Assembly (NCBI GenBank): GCA_963978545.1 | Contig: OZ021726.1 | Location: 34,384,959-34,448,958, forward strand | Direction of reading: 5' to 3' | From: Linyphia triangularis | Taxonomy: Eukaryota > Arthropoda > Arachnida > Araneae > Linyphiidae | DNA length: 64,000 nt | In this document: positions 1-14,460 of the stretch, piece by piece | Layout of the letters: each line of letters opens with the position of its first letter | How positions within the stretch are numbered: position 1 is the stretch's first letter | Notes under the pieces: model-generated | Told to the model about the DNA's origin: nothing | Databases searched by the model: none | Seen by the model: the letters and a program-made list of their open reading frames with translations, nothing else | Made by a program: the position numbers and the translations under genes

Positions 1-2309
1 ACTCTTTTAACCAAAATGTTTGGATTAAATACTAATGAATACATAATAAATTATTAATTTTTTATAATAAAGTTTACGGATATACAAAAAAAAAAAAAAA
101 AAAAGTACGTTTAATGTTTGACAACCAAAGGTGGTCCAAATAAAATTATCTCCTTTAGAAATGATACATTAAAATTGAAATATAATCGATTTTTAAGAGA
201 ATGAAGTTGCTTTGATTAAAGTACCTCCTATTTTCTTGTACAACTAATGATTCTTTTGAGTAAAACGTTCATTAAGTGGTATCTGCAAATAAATCTTCCA
301 TAAGCGAGTTTTCTTGAAGTATAATAAAACTATGCGAAGAAAACCGGTCGATAGTTTCTAAGCAAGAAATGCTGATGAAAATTTGGGCCTCTATTGTTTA
401 CATGACCTGATAGTTTTAATTGCTGTACCTGCCTTCAATGCATTTACGAACTAAAGCAGGAACACAACTTTAATGATCTGCAGGAGACAGTTGCCTAGGG
501 TAATATACAACAGCGAAAAAATCTGAAGATCGCCTCAAACCAAAAGACACGAATAAAGAACTAAATTTGTGGATAAAAAATTCCATCGCTGGTACAACTA
601 CTTTAATCATCAGTAGAACAAAGAATCAAGCTGGTTCGGAATCCATTTTTTATCGTCCGCTTCTAATCCGCAAGAAACAAATTACGCAGCTTGCAGGGGC
701 GAAGGGCTAAAATTGAAGGCTCGGTTATTGATTGGACAAAGAGCTTTAATGACTTAAGTAAATTAGGGGACTCCTTTGAGAAAGCAATCTGTCAATACCA
801 GAAGCTTTTATTAAAAATGGTGGGAGGAAAATACCTCACCAGATGGCGCGCGCGTATCGAGCGGGAAAAACCGTTGTGTGAAAATGGCCGAGAGTTCGAT
901 TAGGCTGCTACCAAGCCATTCTGCCTTTCGATATTTTATTTTATATTATATATATGGCATCAGCTGGCCGCGCATACAAAGTACAAGCTGTTCCAAAAGG
1001 CTTTTTCGTATCTTCTTTTTTGATGTGTTCGCTTTCGCGGACGCGTTATTTATAAAAGATTTGGGATTTTAATATCTTAGAAATGGAAAGCCAAGTTTTT
1101 TTTTTTGTCAATACAGGTGGACAAAGGCCTTTTTGCCTTAAATTTCCATTATTGTAATTATGGTTAGTGTGTGCCTTGTGTGTCTGCGATACACAACTAT
1201 CGAGTAATATTTAACATCAGAGTGAATGAAATCGGAACAGTTGGTATATCTGTATCGCAGAGTCGGATTTAAGAGGGGGGGGGAGGGGATATCGCATCCT
1301 CCTTATACTATTATTTTTTCCTGCGAGAATGTATTTTTTTAAAAATTCGTTACTATAGTATTCGTTTTAAAAATTCGTGTTACTCTAGTATTTTTAAAAT
1401 TCTGTAGAAGATTGGAAAATAGATAATTCTTACTAAGATACTCCTTCAGCAGTTCATAATGACCTTGAAGTCTGTCCGCGTGGGACGCAATATTTGTAGA
1501 GAGTTGTGGAGATAAAGGATAAATGACCCTTTTCCGGAGATCATTTAAGCTCTAAAACTAAAGGACATCGTAAGCTTGTTGCGAAATCCTTTCATGTCCT
1601 CTCAGTTGGAGTGGAGGTGGGAGGGAGGCTCCGTTTTGAAATAGAGTTAAAAATGTAGGTAGAAGTTGGACAAACCCAGTAATTGAAGCATCTCCAACAT
1701 TTGACGGATGGAATCTGTATTAGTTGATAAGATGGAAAATGTTGGACAAGCAAAATGTGTACAGTCTTATTTCAAGAATTTAACTTTCGAAACGTTCTCT
1801 GTGATAAACAAGAAACAAGTAAATTCACGATATTGAAGCACGTAAATATGGCAAAAAATACACTCGAATTATACATTGAAAGTCCGATATTTACCTTATA
1901 AGATATTTTAATTAAATTTCAATAATCATGCTCAAACTCTGATTTTAAACATTGTTATGCAAAGAACATGATGACGGTTGAAAGTGAACTTTATGAAGCC
2001 AATGTTTGTTAAGTATTTTCTTGTACTATATAAACCAACAAATGATTAGGTATCCAGACCCACCTCATACTTTGCCTCCAAACTAAACCATCGATTGGAC
2101 TGATGATTTCCAATTTTACTATTTTAATTTATTTTAAAGAATAATTTAAAGTGATAAATTATCTCATGATCTATTTTGAAGTTATTTTTTCAAATTTTCG
2201 TGAAAGTAGTAATATGCCATCACTATTTAAAGTGTCAACTTTGGTGTGTGAAGCTCTTTAGAATGTTAAAGGGACTTGGCAACTTTAAAACTTTTTATTT
2301 ATTCAAGCC

Positions 2310-2370
2310 TTTGAAATTATAATTTTTACATATTTGAAATTATAATTTTTACATATTTGAAATTATTACT
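2310..2370 (+). repeat. Small tandem repeat
   Basis: TTTGAAATTATAATTTTTACATA occurs twice, then a third partial copy TTTGAAATTA. Confidence 0.9.
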
Positions 2371-3802
2371 AAGTAATAACTGAATTTTATTTAAAAATTA
2401 GAAGTTCATATAGTACTTTAAATTTTAAAATTTTTTAAAGAATTTCATAAAAATTCAAATTCTATCTTTTTCATTTTTCAATATTATTTCTTATTATTTT
2501 TTTTTTTTTAATATTTCTTGTAATATCCTCTAACTTTTTAGGCATCGGTATTTGAATAAGTAAAATAGTTTTCAAGAAAACGATAATTACGGTATCTATA
2601 GGTAATAAAAGCGTAAAAAAAAGGATTTTTTTCATCATTTAAATTTGTAAAAAAAGTTTATATTTTATTTAAAAATCCATGCCTATTTTTGTCAATATTT
2701 AATTCATATTTGCTGAAGTTTTAGAAAATTTATTTTAGATAATTTATATTCTTATTATTTTTGTGAAAACAATGGGTCCAAATCCCCTTAAAATAATCAC
2801 CATAATAGTTATTTCTCTTTTAATCAAAATTACTAAACTTTGATCATTCATGCAATTTTGGTATTTTTTTCAACGAATTACCCAAAATTATAAATTTTAC
2901 TTTAATTGAATTTGGAAATAATTTGTGACAATACCAACTGATGGTTGAAATATTATTGAGTGAAACTGATCATTGAAATATTATCCGCAATATTTGAAGA
3001 TGATTTCATTTAATATTTCTTGTTCTTTAAATTTTTTATTATTCAATTTTTTTTTTGTACTACTGAAACTTGAAAGTATGTGTTTGAGTCTTATTTAAAA
3101 TACAAACCTTACTCAATATGAGCTAACTCCCGTACTGGAAAAGCAAGCTATATAGTAGTAGGAACATTAGTTTTTTCATTTTAGACCTGCATGACAAAAA
3201 AAGTTTGAGAAATAAATTACAAGTTAAAATATAGTTGGTGGATAAAACAAAGATTCCTCAATATGAGGTTGTTCTTGTTTACGATCTAAGTGTGTTTCGG
3301 AAATGGCTTTTCAGTTTAAATTCTACATATAAACATTGAATTTGTATGAAAGCATATTTTTTATTAACAGTCATGATGTAAAATTCCTTTTTAAAATCCT
3401 TTGTGTAATTACTGAAATTAAAATAAGAATTATTTTAATTCATAAAACAGTACTGGCTGAATTTGTAAAATTTTATACTTCAACATTCAGCCTTTAGTAC
3501 TCATGAATGATTTACGTTGAAAATATAAAAACACATATTGAGATTATGTTCGAGGGCACTTAAAGTCGCCACGTGAGCACAACCAAAGAGTAAAAATACA
3601 AGAAAAAAATATAGAAGAAAACTAACAACCAAGTGGTAGAAACCCAAGATAAAGAGACTGATCACTTTATCATGGGGCACAATCAGCCGCAATATAAAGA
3701 CAAAATGCTTTTTCTGTTATGGGACATATTACATTTGTCTAAAAGGTAAGTCCCATTTTACCCCAAAAGCGTTTTGAAAAGGAAGGAAATTAATTAATAA
3801 AT

Positions 3803-4005
<203 letters not shown>

Positions 4006-4170
4006 AGAACTTTCGAAATAAAAGTTCAGCAAAGACCAGATAACGTACCTTATGCTTATAAAATTCACTTCTATCTGGTGAAATTTTTAAAAACTAAAAA
4101 TAAAGAATTACTTTGGGTAAACATGCAATTATATCACTGATGTGCGTGTGAAAATTTGGAGTATGAAGGA

Positions 4171-4228
4171 GAAAATTATGACATTGCATCCGATTGTTTA
4201 AACAATCGGATGTGATGTCATTATTTTC
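4171..4228. repeat. Near-perfect 58-bp palindrome centred on GTTTAAAC
   Basis: The arms 4171-4199 and 4200-4228 are reverse complements at 26 of 29 positions, with no loop. The core CATCCGATTG / CAATCGGATG is perfect. Confidence 0.85.
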
Positions 4229-5369
4229 TTTAAGCATTAACCATAGGGAAAAAAACCATACCTTAACGTTTTGTCAAAGTAACATAACATTAATAAAATA
4301 ATAATAAAATAATACTATAGAATTTTCTGATAATCATATTACCAAAAATTGTTTTGACAGCTATAAACAACTATTTTTTCTTTATTTGGTGACTTTTTGC
4401 TCAGTTTTAACGTCTTGTGCACGACTGTAGCAGGATAGAAACCAATGCTTGGTTCACGAGGGAAACCTATGATGTAATGTATTCAATCTCTGCAAAATAT
4501 AAGACAAAGTCGTTATTTTTCTCCGTGATTTGGGTTTTAGCCATCATTATTGGCGAGTGTTGATTCAGATGATTCGCACTACTAAGGCGATTCCAGCTGC
4601 TTAAAACACTCAGTTGTGAATGACATTAAGATATACATACTATTTATGTATGATAGACTTTAACGGACATGCATTCTCTACCGAAGAGACATTACTAAAA
4701 CCGCGTCCCGATTCAGCTAATAGAACATTCAGACACAACACGAACTTTTCAAGCATTTTAATTGCAGAACAAATTTCCACACTTTCGTTTGAAAGAACTT
4801 ATGTGTTATTTCAAAATAATTGACGTATTTGTGACATGTTCAGTTCACGTTGCTTTGGATGCTTTTTGAGGCATAAAAGAAAGCTGTCTAATGTTGCAAC
4901 TTCCAACAAAAGCATAAGCAAAAAATCAAATCAATATAAATTGAAAGCAGCAACAAAATACTGTTTGAATTTCCTTTCCTGTGCTTGAAAATGTTCTTTA
5001 TCGTTTTTACATTCTGTTTCTGACTTTTGATATTTTCTTTTCCAATCATGTCTGATGGCCGATATTTAGTTTCTGTAATAATGTTTAAAAAAATGTCGAA
5101 TTGCTGTTAAAATATATCTCGAAGAATTGCCTTATCTAGAATGAGCCATATTTAATTTGAGCAATTGAGCGAAATATAGTATGTATTACAAAGCGCAATC
5201 TATTTCCTATAATAGGGAGACTCATGAGATTCAATACAGATAAACTTAAAATTTAATTTCAGCAAACATGTGCACTCGTATATAAGTATCCATAGTAATG
5301 TTATTCCTTATTCAAGTCTTACCAAATAAATTGTCAACTTATCCTTTCAGTTCGGCGACCTTTCTAAAG

Positions 5370-5690
5370 CTGACCAATCTTGTAAAGTGAAATTTCCTTT
5401 CAGCTGCTTTCTCACAGTTCATAGACCTAATTCAATACACCACCTGGAGGAATGGATTGTCTTCGTAAAACGCAAAAACCACCTCACTATGGCAATCTCC
5501 ATTGACCGTTTGTAGAAAGTCATTGAAAGTGACCACGACACCTTGCAGTCTTAACCGGTGAAGGACTAGTGGGGTTGGACAAAGGCCGACTAGGGTTCAT
5601 GGAACTTGCAGCTGGACAAGGACTTTGACCCTTGCCACCACTTGAGAAAGTGACCGCGATGTCATACTTTCTATTACTACTACACTTGAC
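5370..5690. other. GC-richer block, unassigned
   Basis: Richer in G+C than its flanks, with ACCACCTGG near 5440 and repeated TGACCACGAC / TGACCGCGA-type phrases. I see no long frame, tRNA-like boxes or transposon ends. It may be a degraded repeat or a conserved non-coding element. Confidence 0.3.
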
Positions 5691-6719
5691 AGTATGAATG
5701 TATGTGGTTTAATATTTCGTGGTGCTACGGGAGACTATATGTATACTTATCGAATTTTATGCATGGTATTTGTTATATACCACACCTCTTCCTAATTAAT
5801 AACAATATTCCTAATTTGAATGTATTTTTTGAGGCATATTGTGATTGGTCTCAAATTTTGGTTGGTGAGGGTGGCAGCAAAAATACAACAAATATATCCA
5901 TACAGAAAGCCCATTGTATTTTGTATATTCTGCAATGTTACGCAGTTTCTTTAAGTTAACTTTATTTAAATACATGAAAAAGATAATTAGGGTAAAATAT
6001 TTTAACTGAGTAAGGCGTTTAAGTAAATTTGAAAAATGTATGACCGACTTTCGTTGGTGTCAACATACAAAATATTCTGTTCTTATGCATTTTTACGTTG
6101 CTAAATTGTATTGCTTCCTATCAGGACCTAGACTTTCGAGGTGGTGTTAGTTATAGATCATAATTAACTTAATGGGTCAAAAACTTGCGAATTAATGATG
6201 AGAGAATTCGATTTTAAATGGGAAGAACAGTCAATAGCGTAATTATAGAGTTCAAATGAATTTTGACATTTCTAGCTTTCGGATTTTTTTTATGAAAGTT
6301 TGAATTGTGCTTATAAATTTTGAAAATGTTTTATGTTTTTAAATAAACGTAAAAGTTGATACATAGACGTAGGAGGTATTCTTCTTTGTATGAATAATAA
6401 TCAGACATTCATTGAGACATATCTATATAATTTACTTAGGTGACAAGAAATGACACTGATCGCTTGAAACCTTGAGGTTCAAAATTTTCGTCGGTTGTTG
6501 TACTTAAAATGTCACGGAGGAGTTTTTCTTTCCCCTTTTTTGTATATTACATTATGTTTCAAAACAACAAACTCATAAAATTTAAACAAAACGTTAAGAT
6601 TTCGAAACTGTTTATCACTTATGCTGCTTAAAATTGTTTCTAAAGAACTTAGGATAACGTATAGGATTAATTTCTTAATTCAAAAATAAACTTTTCAAAG
6701 GGGTGAATAATTCCAATGC

Positions 6720-7255
6720 ATGCAGCTTAAAATTAGGTTCAACGACCCTGTCCAACACAATCTGACCTCTTGCCACAAACTGACCACTGCACCTTACCCA
6801 CAACAATCAAGGTTTACAAAACGCCCTCAATCCCTAAACGAAAGTTCAAAAGACAGTCGACACAGCTGGAATATCCTTTTAACGGTGTACAGAAGTAACC
6901 ACCAGTGTAGGCGAGGGGAATTTTTCACCTTGTGATAACTGTTTGGCCTATATCGTGGAAGTGTGTGTGGGGGGGGGGGGGGGGGGGCAGAAGGACGTTG
7001 GGGTCCCCCCCCCCTCCCTTTTTATCGGGATCCGGAAGAGATGGGGAGCTACAGAGGATGGAGCTATTGTGCGAGGGGTCGAATCAGCTGTTTTTGAAGG
7101 GCTGGCAAGAGCGGACTGCAAAATTGAGGAAAAAAGGAACAATTCAGGTTCTTTTCATTAACATCTGCTTTGATTGTGGAAATAAAGATGGTTTTCTGGA
7201 TGGGGGAAGGGAAATGTCGGTTGTGGGATGGGGTGTGTGTTTAAGGTGGTGAGTA
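6720..7255. other. GC-richer block with long G and C runs, unassigned
   Basis: A G run at about 6969-6987 and a C run at about 7006-7016 could pair or form quadruplex-type structures. The overlapping frames in three reading frames are low-complexity and I do not treat them as genes. Confidence 0.3.
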
Positions 7256-9634
7256 TATCGTGGTGTTTAGAATGGAAATTTGACTGAGATATGATATTTT
7301 TGTTGTTGTTTCATTGAATTGATTTTCTACTTGGAGAAATATTAGGCATTTTTAAAAGATATGTCTTAATAAAATTAGAAATGCCTTTTATTAGATTTTT
7401 TTTAATATGATTTAATAACAACATTCGACTGAAATATTATATACCAATGTAAAGAGGAATTTAAGGTATTGTAGAATACGGGTAATGTGGCTCACGAAGG
7501 GGTCTTAAATGGGAATTTCGTAAAATACTTCTACATACTACCGGAAATGCTGTATAGTCAGTGTCTTTCATTTTCATTTGATTGCATCATTAGGCTTACT
7601 GTGGAGAAAAATTTGCTTTTCATTTTCCAGAAATATTTGTAAAAAAAAAAAAAAAAAAATTGGAAATATTTGCTCTAATCTGATTTATTTATTACATATT
7701 CGCCTTATACTTTGATACTTTAAGGGTAATGTACATTCAAAGAGTGCAATGTTTCATACAATACTCATTTTTCAGATGGCGACTCTTTGCGTATAGGTAC
7801 GAGGCTATTTTTTGAAGATGGTGAGTGGAGGATATATGGAATACTAAGATATTGTGTGGCTTGTTTTTTATTTGCATACCATGATTGTACCAGTAGCAGT
7901 AAAGATAAAGTAGAATTTATTTGGGATTTTCGGAACCTAAACGAAGTTACAAATAATAAAATAAAACTTGCCAAATTTAATTGCTTTTCATTGACTGTAA
8001 TCCATGTACTGTATTAATCGACTATTTCATATTAACATTTGGATGCTTTTTTTTTTTTGTTAAATAATAAATTTTTTAGAAAGATGAAATTACAGAAATA
8101 AATTAAGTTTCAATAACAAAAAACAACTCGGTGATATCTTTGAAATCAATATTTGAATTATCACCATCATCATCAATAACCACTAATAAAAGCCACTTTA
8201 AAAGCTGTAGTTTAAATTTACTCAACATGGTAACGGTACAAAAAAAAAAAAAAAAAAAAAAAATCATAGTCACGACGCCATACATTTCCTTGTAGCTCTT
8301 TCGTCACCATGCATAATCTCTTTAGAAAACTCAAGGCAACTTCTTGGTTGATGCATCACATAATAATGGTCTAGAGTCTAGATAGTTAATTCCTAGTATA
8401 TTATGTAGTGAGACTACTGACAAAAGGTTCTATAAACCATTAAACGAACAAATTAATGAAGTTGTCATTTTTTGTTAGTTTTAATTAAAAAAAAAAATTG
8501 TATAATTTTCTATTTTTATGTATGCGCAGCAAAGCAGTTTTTATTGTAATTAAGAACACTGTTTCTTCATTTTTACTTATTGATAAAAAATATGTGACAT
8601 CAATTTTTTTAACTCAGAATCAGAAGGCACGTTCTATAGGTGGTCCAACCTTCCTTTCCTTACTAGTGCTGGTAGAGTATCCAATGGCGGTTGACTACAG
8701 TTTGTAGAGCCTGTCCTCCACTAAAACTAAATTGAGTTGCACGTTTAACACACGGGTTCGGCTGATATTTTTACCCCTGACAGAGCCCCAGAAAACCTGA
8801 AAACTTTCACCATAAACTAAATCTTCAAGCACACCACATCATATGACATCATTAAATCGCATTTCCTTTTACACGCTCCCAACTACAGGAAACCCGACAA
8901 TCGCAAGAAGAGGAGCGTACGATTTCAGCGCGTAAAAACATTACGTAAATAACTATTTGAAAAGCTGACAACCGTTTTAAAGGGCAGTAAATATATCCAG
9001 AGGGAAAAAAAACGATATCTGGAGGGTACTTCTAAGTTCTTGTATGAGTGGCTTGGTGTAGATAGTGGGCAAACATAGTGACGCATAAACTTTTAGGGGG
9101 GAGTGGAAAGGATGGAGAGTTTATGGGGTTCTTAAGGATCGAAGAAAGTGTAAACGTGACAAGAACCTCTCTTGAACCCCACTTCGAAGAAGCTACATTG
9201 AAGGTACCTGAATTACGAGGATGTGGCTTTCCCTCCCCCTTATGTATATAGGGGGTGGTACTGGAGATTGGGTTTGAGGAAGGAATCGGAAGTTTTGGGG
9301 GAATCTATAATTTTTTATGTTAAAGTTTGGTTCGAGTTCGAAATTCCATCGAATTACAATAACGTACTTGAAGTACTCAGAACGCGTATAGATCTTGAAA
9401 TAATCTAACTCGTCCAGTGCTAAATGAATAATCTAGGAAACTTTTATAATGAGAAGCTTATTTCTTCATTTATATTGATAACTCTTTTTGAAATTGATTC
9501 CCGTGTTTCTCTTATCAAGTCGTTTAAAGCCAAGTAATATTTATTGAAAGTTTGCTACTAGTTTGAAGAGGAATCGTTTGGAAGAAACATTTCGCGATTA
9601 TGTTTGGCATTATATCAACTAACCAACCAACCAG

Positions 9635-9750
9635 ACAAACAAACAAACAAACAAACAAACAAACAAACAAACAAACAAACAAACAAACAAACAAACAAAC
9701 AAACAAACAAACAAACAAACAAACAAACAAACAAACAAACAAACAAACAA
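9635..9750. repeat. (CAAA)n microsatellite
   Basis: About 29 pure tetranucleotide units preceded by AACCAACCAACCAG. Overlapping frames on both strands are repeat artefacts. A short (AAT)n tract follows at 9831-9856. Confidence 0.98.
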
Positions 9751-12700
9751 AGTTTTTTTCTAGAAAAAGTTACTATCAAGACTTTTCATTTTATGAGTGA
9801 AATACCCATTTGTCACCTATATATATATAAATAATAATAATAATAATAATAATAATTAATCATCAAAATTATCTGAAGACCTATTTTTCACATACCACGA
9901 GTAACTCAAATTATATATCAGCTTTATTACTCATTAGCTATTACCATCAATATTAGGTGGATCAATATTAGGGACAAGTATTGTCTATCTCCCATCACGT
10001 AAGCTAGAAACACTGCTAATTGGTAGAAACATTACCCTCTCAACGAGATAAAGTGTTATCATGCGTTATTGTTTCATTCCTTTCAATTCTCTGTTATAGG
10101 AAAAATTCAGAAATTTGCTTCATGTTAAAGATTTCATCAGTAAGAATCATGGCATGCTGCAAAATAGTTGACAAGAATGTATATTTAAAAATTTTTCAAA
10201 GTGGAATTTATGAGTAAATTGAATCGAATTTATGAATAAGCTGGAGGTTGTTTTCCGAGGGAATGAGTGAAGGCTACGAGGAATACCAATATAAAGATTG
10301 CTCCCCCCCCCCCATCCCGGAAATTATGAAAAGTATCCTCAGTAGCACAAATCCGGAGTCCAGTAACAGCTTGACACTGACTAATCCCGATGTTGAACAT
10401 TTTAGATTGACTGTTTCTACGGAATTTCTCAAAGTGCTGGGTAAAATATAATGAAAGTTGCAAAATGTTGATACAGAGTTTTATAATTGAAATACTCTCT
10501 GTTATAATAAAGAACGGGGGAGGGGGTAAAGATATGTTTTGTGATGGTTTTGATATGTTTATTGAGAAAATCGTATTTTGGAACGATGCTCGAAATTTGG
10601 CATGAATTTGCCAATTATCCAGAACCCCATGGAAGAATATTGCTGTGCTACATGTAAAAATAACTCAGAAGATGATTTACATATTTGCACCTGGAGAGTC
10701 TCTGAGATTTCTTATTCTAAGAGATATATATTTATAGAGTAGAAACAACAAAATACTCTTCAATGTAATATTTTTGGCGATAGTCTTATAATACTAATTT
10801 TTTTTTTATCAATTGGCGAGATTGACTACATCAGTAGCTGTAAATTTTTAGTCTTTGCTAAGAATAGTGGAAAGCATAGTCGTTAAGTAAGCTTATTAGT
10901 GTACATTAGTTATTGCATTAGTGTAAAAGCAAAAATTAAAAACAAGTTACTTCAAATTAAGTTCAATGGAAAAATATTTGGTAACTGATAATTAATTAAA
11001 AAAAATATTTTTTCATTTTATACCCATTGCTGTACAATATTTTCACCAATTATTGTCATGGCAACTTCAATATTACCAATTTAAAAGCAACCAAAATCTT
11101 GAATGTTGAGCTTTCAGAACCTTGCGGATACTATATTATTTTATTAAGACCCAATTTATCCCCAAACGTAGTTACTTTTCGAGTTTCATTAAAATCGATT
11201 CAATATTTTTAGACTTATGAAAGGAACTATGTCTAGCATTACTGATTAAGTCTTGATTGAAAGATATCTTTGAGAGTTTTGCATTTTTAAAATTAGTGTA
11301 CCATTTTAAACCTATAAATGTAAAAGCTAGGGGTGTGGAAAACTACTTTCAATTACACTTAATACGAGTCACTGGATTTAAATTTGCTATACATTGATGT
11401 AATTTATTGTTTTCACATTCATAATTAAAAAAAAAAAAAGTGCCAGTTTGGTGATATTTTTGGCAAAAAAACATCACCGAAATGGCGAAATTAGAGATAG
11501 TTCTTCGATAAATATTAAATTTCCCTTCATTGTAAGTGAAACAGAGGATAAGCAATCGTTTATGGGCGATGCTGAAGGAAGGAGAAGTCTGTGTTAAAGA
11601 CAATCTTTTTTATGCTTTTGTCGCATCTTTAAGGACATTTCGAAGGCGGTGATGTTTAGAACACTTTAAAAGGCATTACTACAGTGATTTTGATCAAAAC
11701 CGTTTGAGCCGTTTTCTTCCCATTGCTGAAAAGCGTAAATTTTTCAATGGCGATTATCTTTTGCACTTGTGCAATTTTAATGAAAACCTTAATGACAGAC
11801 CTCATAATCACCAATAACCAGTATACCAAATTTGAACATCGTCGGTCAATTTTTCTGGATTTATGCTGACCAAGGACAGATATCCACCTATATTTTTTCT
11901 ATACTACTTTTTTGAACTCGGCACGTTCTAAAACGCGTAGAAATATTATTAAAAAAAATTGATTTTTTTTTTATCGAATGCAATACTTTAATTACCCTTT
12001 TTTAACACATGGAGAAATTGAAAGTAAAAATCGAGGTCGATTCCTTTAACGATTACATTACTTTCCACATTTGATGGATAAGTAAGAAATAATCAAATTG
12101 AATTACTTGTATAACAACATATACTTAGCTGTTTTTAGTATTTGTTTCTTAAATTTTTTCACATTTAAATTTTTTCAAGTATAAATGAGATTACACACTC
12201 TAATATATATTTGATCCTACATCTGCTATTATTTATCATTCAGAAAAGTGCAGCTGCAATGATTTCAGCATCTGTTCACACTGATACGTCTGCTAGTTAA
12301 ATTGCCTATTTCGGATATCGAAAACTATAGAAAAATAATTAGTGCTTCAGAAAGTTAAGGGAAGTTGTTAGTATTCCATTCATCTAACGAGAAATTCAGT
12401 GCCAAAATAAATGTATTTCATTCACACTTTTTAAATTGACGCAAGTTAATAGTTAAAATAACAAACCAAGATGTATTAGAGTATTTTTTATTTTTTATCA
12501 TTTTTCGAAAAAGGCAGATGACACTGTCAGCTGCCATCTTCACAGCGGGTGCCACAGCCATTGCATTGCAGCTCCTTCCTACTTGTACAAATTTGGAATA
12601 TATAATACTGCTCAGATTTTATTATTTGTCTTTCTTTGTGCTATAATCACTCCTTAAATCTAGCTTATATTTAAAAAGTGAAGGTTGGTTAATGCGTATT

Positions 12701-13049
12701 CAGTTATTTCCGTTTCATTAATAAATATTTGATCACTAAGAAATCACTATCACGAAGAAAACCTCCATTCCGTGCCAATAACTTTTTATTTTCCTTAACT
12801 CTAAAACTTTGTTAAATTCATTTTGACAATAAGTCTATCTGTAAAGTTTCATATCGTTGTGATGACGGCAAGGGAGTCCGAAGGTTAGCCCACTAAAAAC
12901 AAATATATAAACAAATAAATGTTGAGTTATTCAAAGTTAATAATTAATTTTATAATTAACTTTGTATAACTGTACTAATTATTTTATTATTAATTATTAG
13001 AATTAATTTTATACTTAAATTTTTTTTACGAATTTACTTTAAAAAAGCT

Positions 13050-13435
13050 CACCCATATATCATATACGGGCAATTCCCTGGTCTACGCATGGAACATTTT
13101 GGCTCTCTTTTCTACTCGTAAACAAACTAAAATTATAAAATTGAGATGAATCGAGTAGTTAAACTTTTGTTTTATATGATATTACTTGGTGACAAAGTTA
13201 TACAAAATAATAATTATTTGAACTATTATAAATGTATATTTGAGCTAGATAAAATAATTATTTTTCCGTATAACTTTGTCATCAAGTAATATCATATAAA
13301 ACCAAAACATAACAATAAGATTTATCTTAATTTTATATTTATTATTTGTTTATAAATAAAAGAAAGGCCAAAATGTGTCTTAACAACACCAGAGGATTTC
13401 CCTTGCGATATTTGCATAGTATCTCGTGTATGATA
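13050..13435. repeat. Diverged fold-back / long inverted repeat
   Basis: The inner arms are nearly identical: TTTTATATGATATTACTTGG at 13169-13190 pairs with its complement near 13281-13302, including GACAAAGTTATAC against GTATAACTTTGTC. Outward the match continues with more divergence, for example CATTTTGGC (13094) against GCCAAAATG (13366) and AATTCCCTGG (13071) against CCAGAGGATTTCCC (13390). It resembles a decayed fold-back transposon or MITE. Confidence 0.6.
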
Positions 13436-13882
13436 TTTGCATAAAGTATATATTTTGACCTGTATTTAAATACATTTATGAAGAATACTGTAACTTTTTT
13501 TTTAAAGTTTTACTTATCTTCATATTTCAACCCATATTTTATACAAGTTTTACCACTACATATAAAAAACATTTAGAACAAATGAGATTAACATGAAAAA
13601 ATTAAGAATTTTGTGAAAATTTCTGTATATTTTAAATGCAATAGGACTACAATATAAAACTAAATCTATTACAAAAATGAATATTTGCCAACATAATCAA
13701 GTCCAGAAAACTCATGAAAAACAAGTGCAGATTCAATTGACTATTTGTTTTTGGCCATAGCACTAACCCTTTTTCAATTTGCCAGAAAATGGAATCCTCT
13801 AGCAAACAAAACCCAATTTAGTCCGCATTTTGTTTAAGCTGAAAATATATCTTATTTTCATAAACATTTTCATTCGAAGAAA

Positions 13883-13922
<40 letters not shown>

Positions 13923-14334
13923 AGGAAGTTGTATCTCTTCATACTTAAGCAAAGCAAAACTAAAATACTTCTTACTCTATATCTCGAAAACCCAGAGTGC
14001 GTTGCAAGATGAGTCTTTCAAGACTTAAGTGAAAGTGTAAACAAGTAGTTTTCGCAAAAAAAAACTATTTTTCACTGCTTTCCGAAGAAACGCTTAGTAT
14101 AACGGCATCCCCTAGAATTATATCCGTCTTTACTTTCCCTGGCAAACGATATTTTTTAACTTAGTCGAAGTAGAAGTTTTTTTAGGAAAAAAAACTCCTC
14201 CCTCCCTACCCCAACTCAGCTTCTGTACTTTTTGAAGAGTGTGCGGTTATATATAAAGTATTAAACAAATAATAATAATAAAAAAAAAAAGCAAAGCATA
14301 GGGATACAGAGAAGTGTTGGGGAGTCTTTTTGCT

Positions 14335-14460
14335 GTGGACAGATGGTTCCTCCAGGCGGCATTGGCGGCGCCACGTGCGCAACCTTTTGTTGTGTTGCCA
14401 GCTGTCGCGTTGAAATTGCAGGTGTGACTGCACAACCAAGAGAGGAGATACGTCATCGTT
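14335..14460. promoter_or_regulatory. Candidate regulatory block upstream of the distal promoter
   Basis: E-boxes CAGATG 14340, CACGTG 14372, CAGCTG 14399 and CAGGTG 14419, plus a CRE-like TACGTCA at 14449, in a GC-rich block about 2 kb before exon 1. The minus-strand frames here have no recognisable domain. Confidence 0.35.

Noticed and set aside
1258..1300. CAGAGTCGGATTTAAGAGG as the end of a hAT-like MITE
   Set aside because: Resembles the 61.3 kb element's end, but no matching right end or target duplication was found.
11800..11900. ACCAAATTTGAACATCGTCGG phrase as the tail of a non-LTR retrotransposon
   Set aside because: Similar phrases occur in arthropod repeats, but there is no coding remnant, A tail or second copy in the window.
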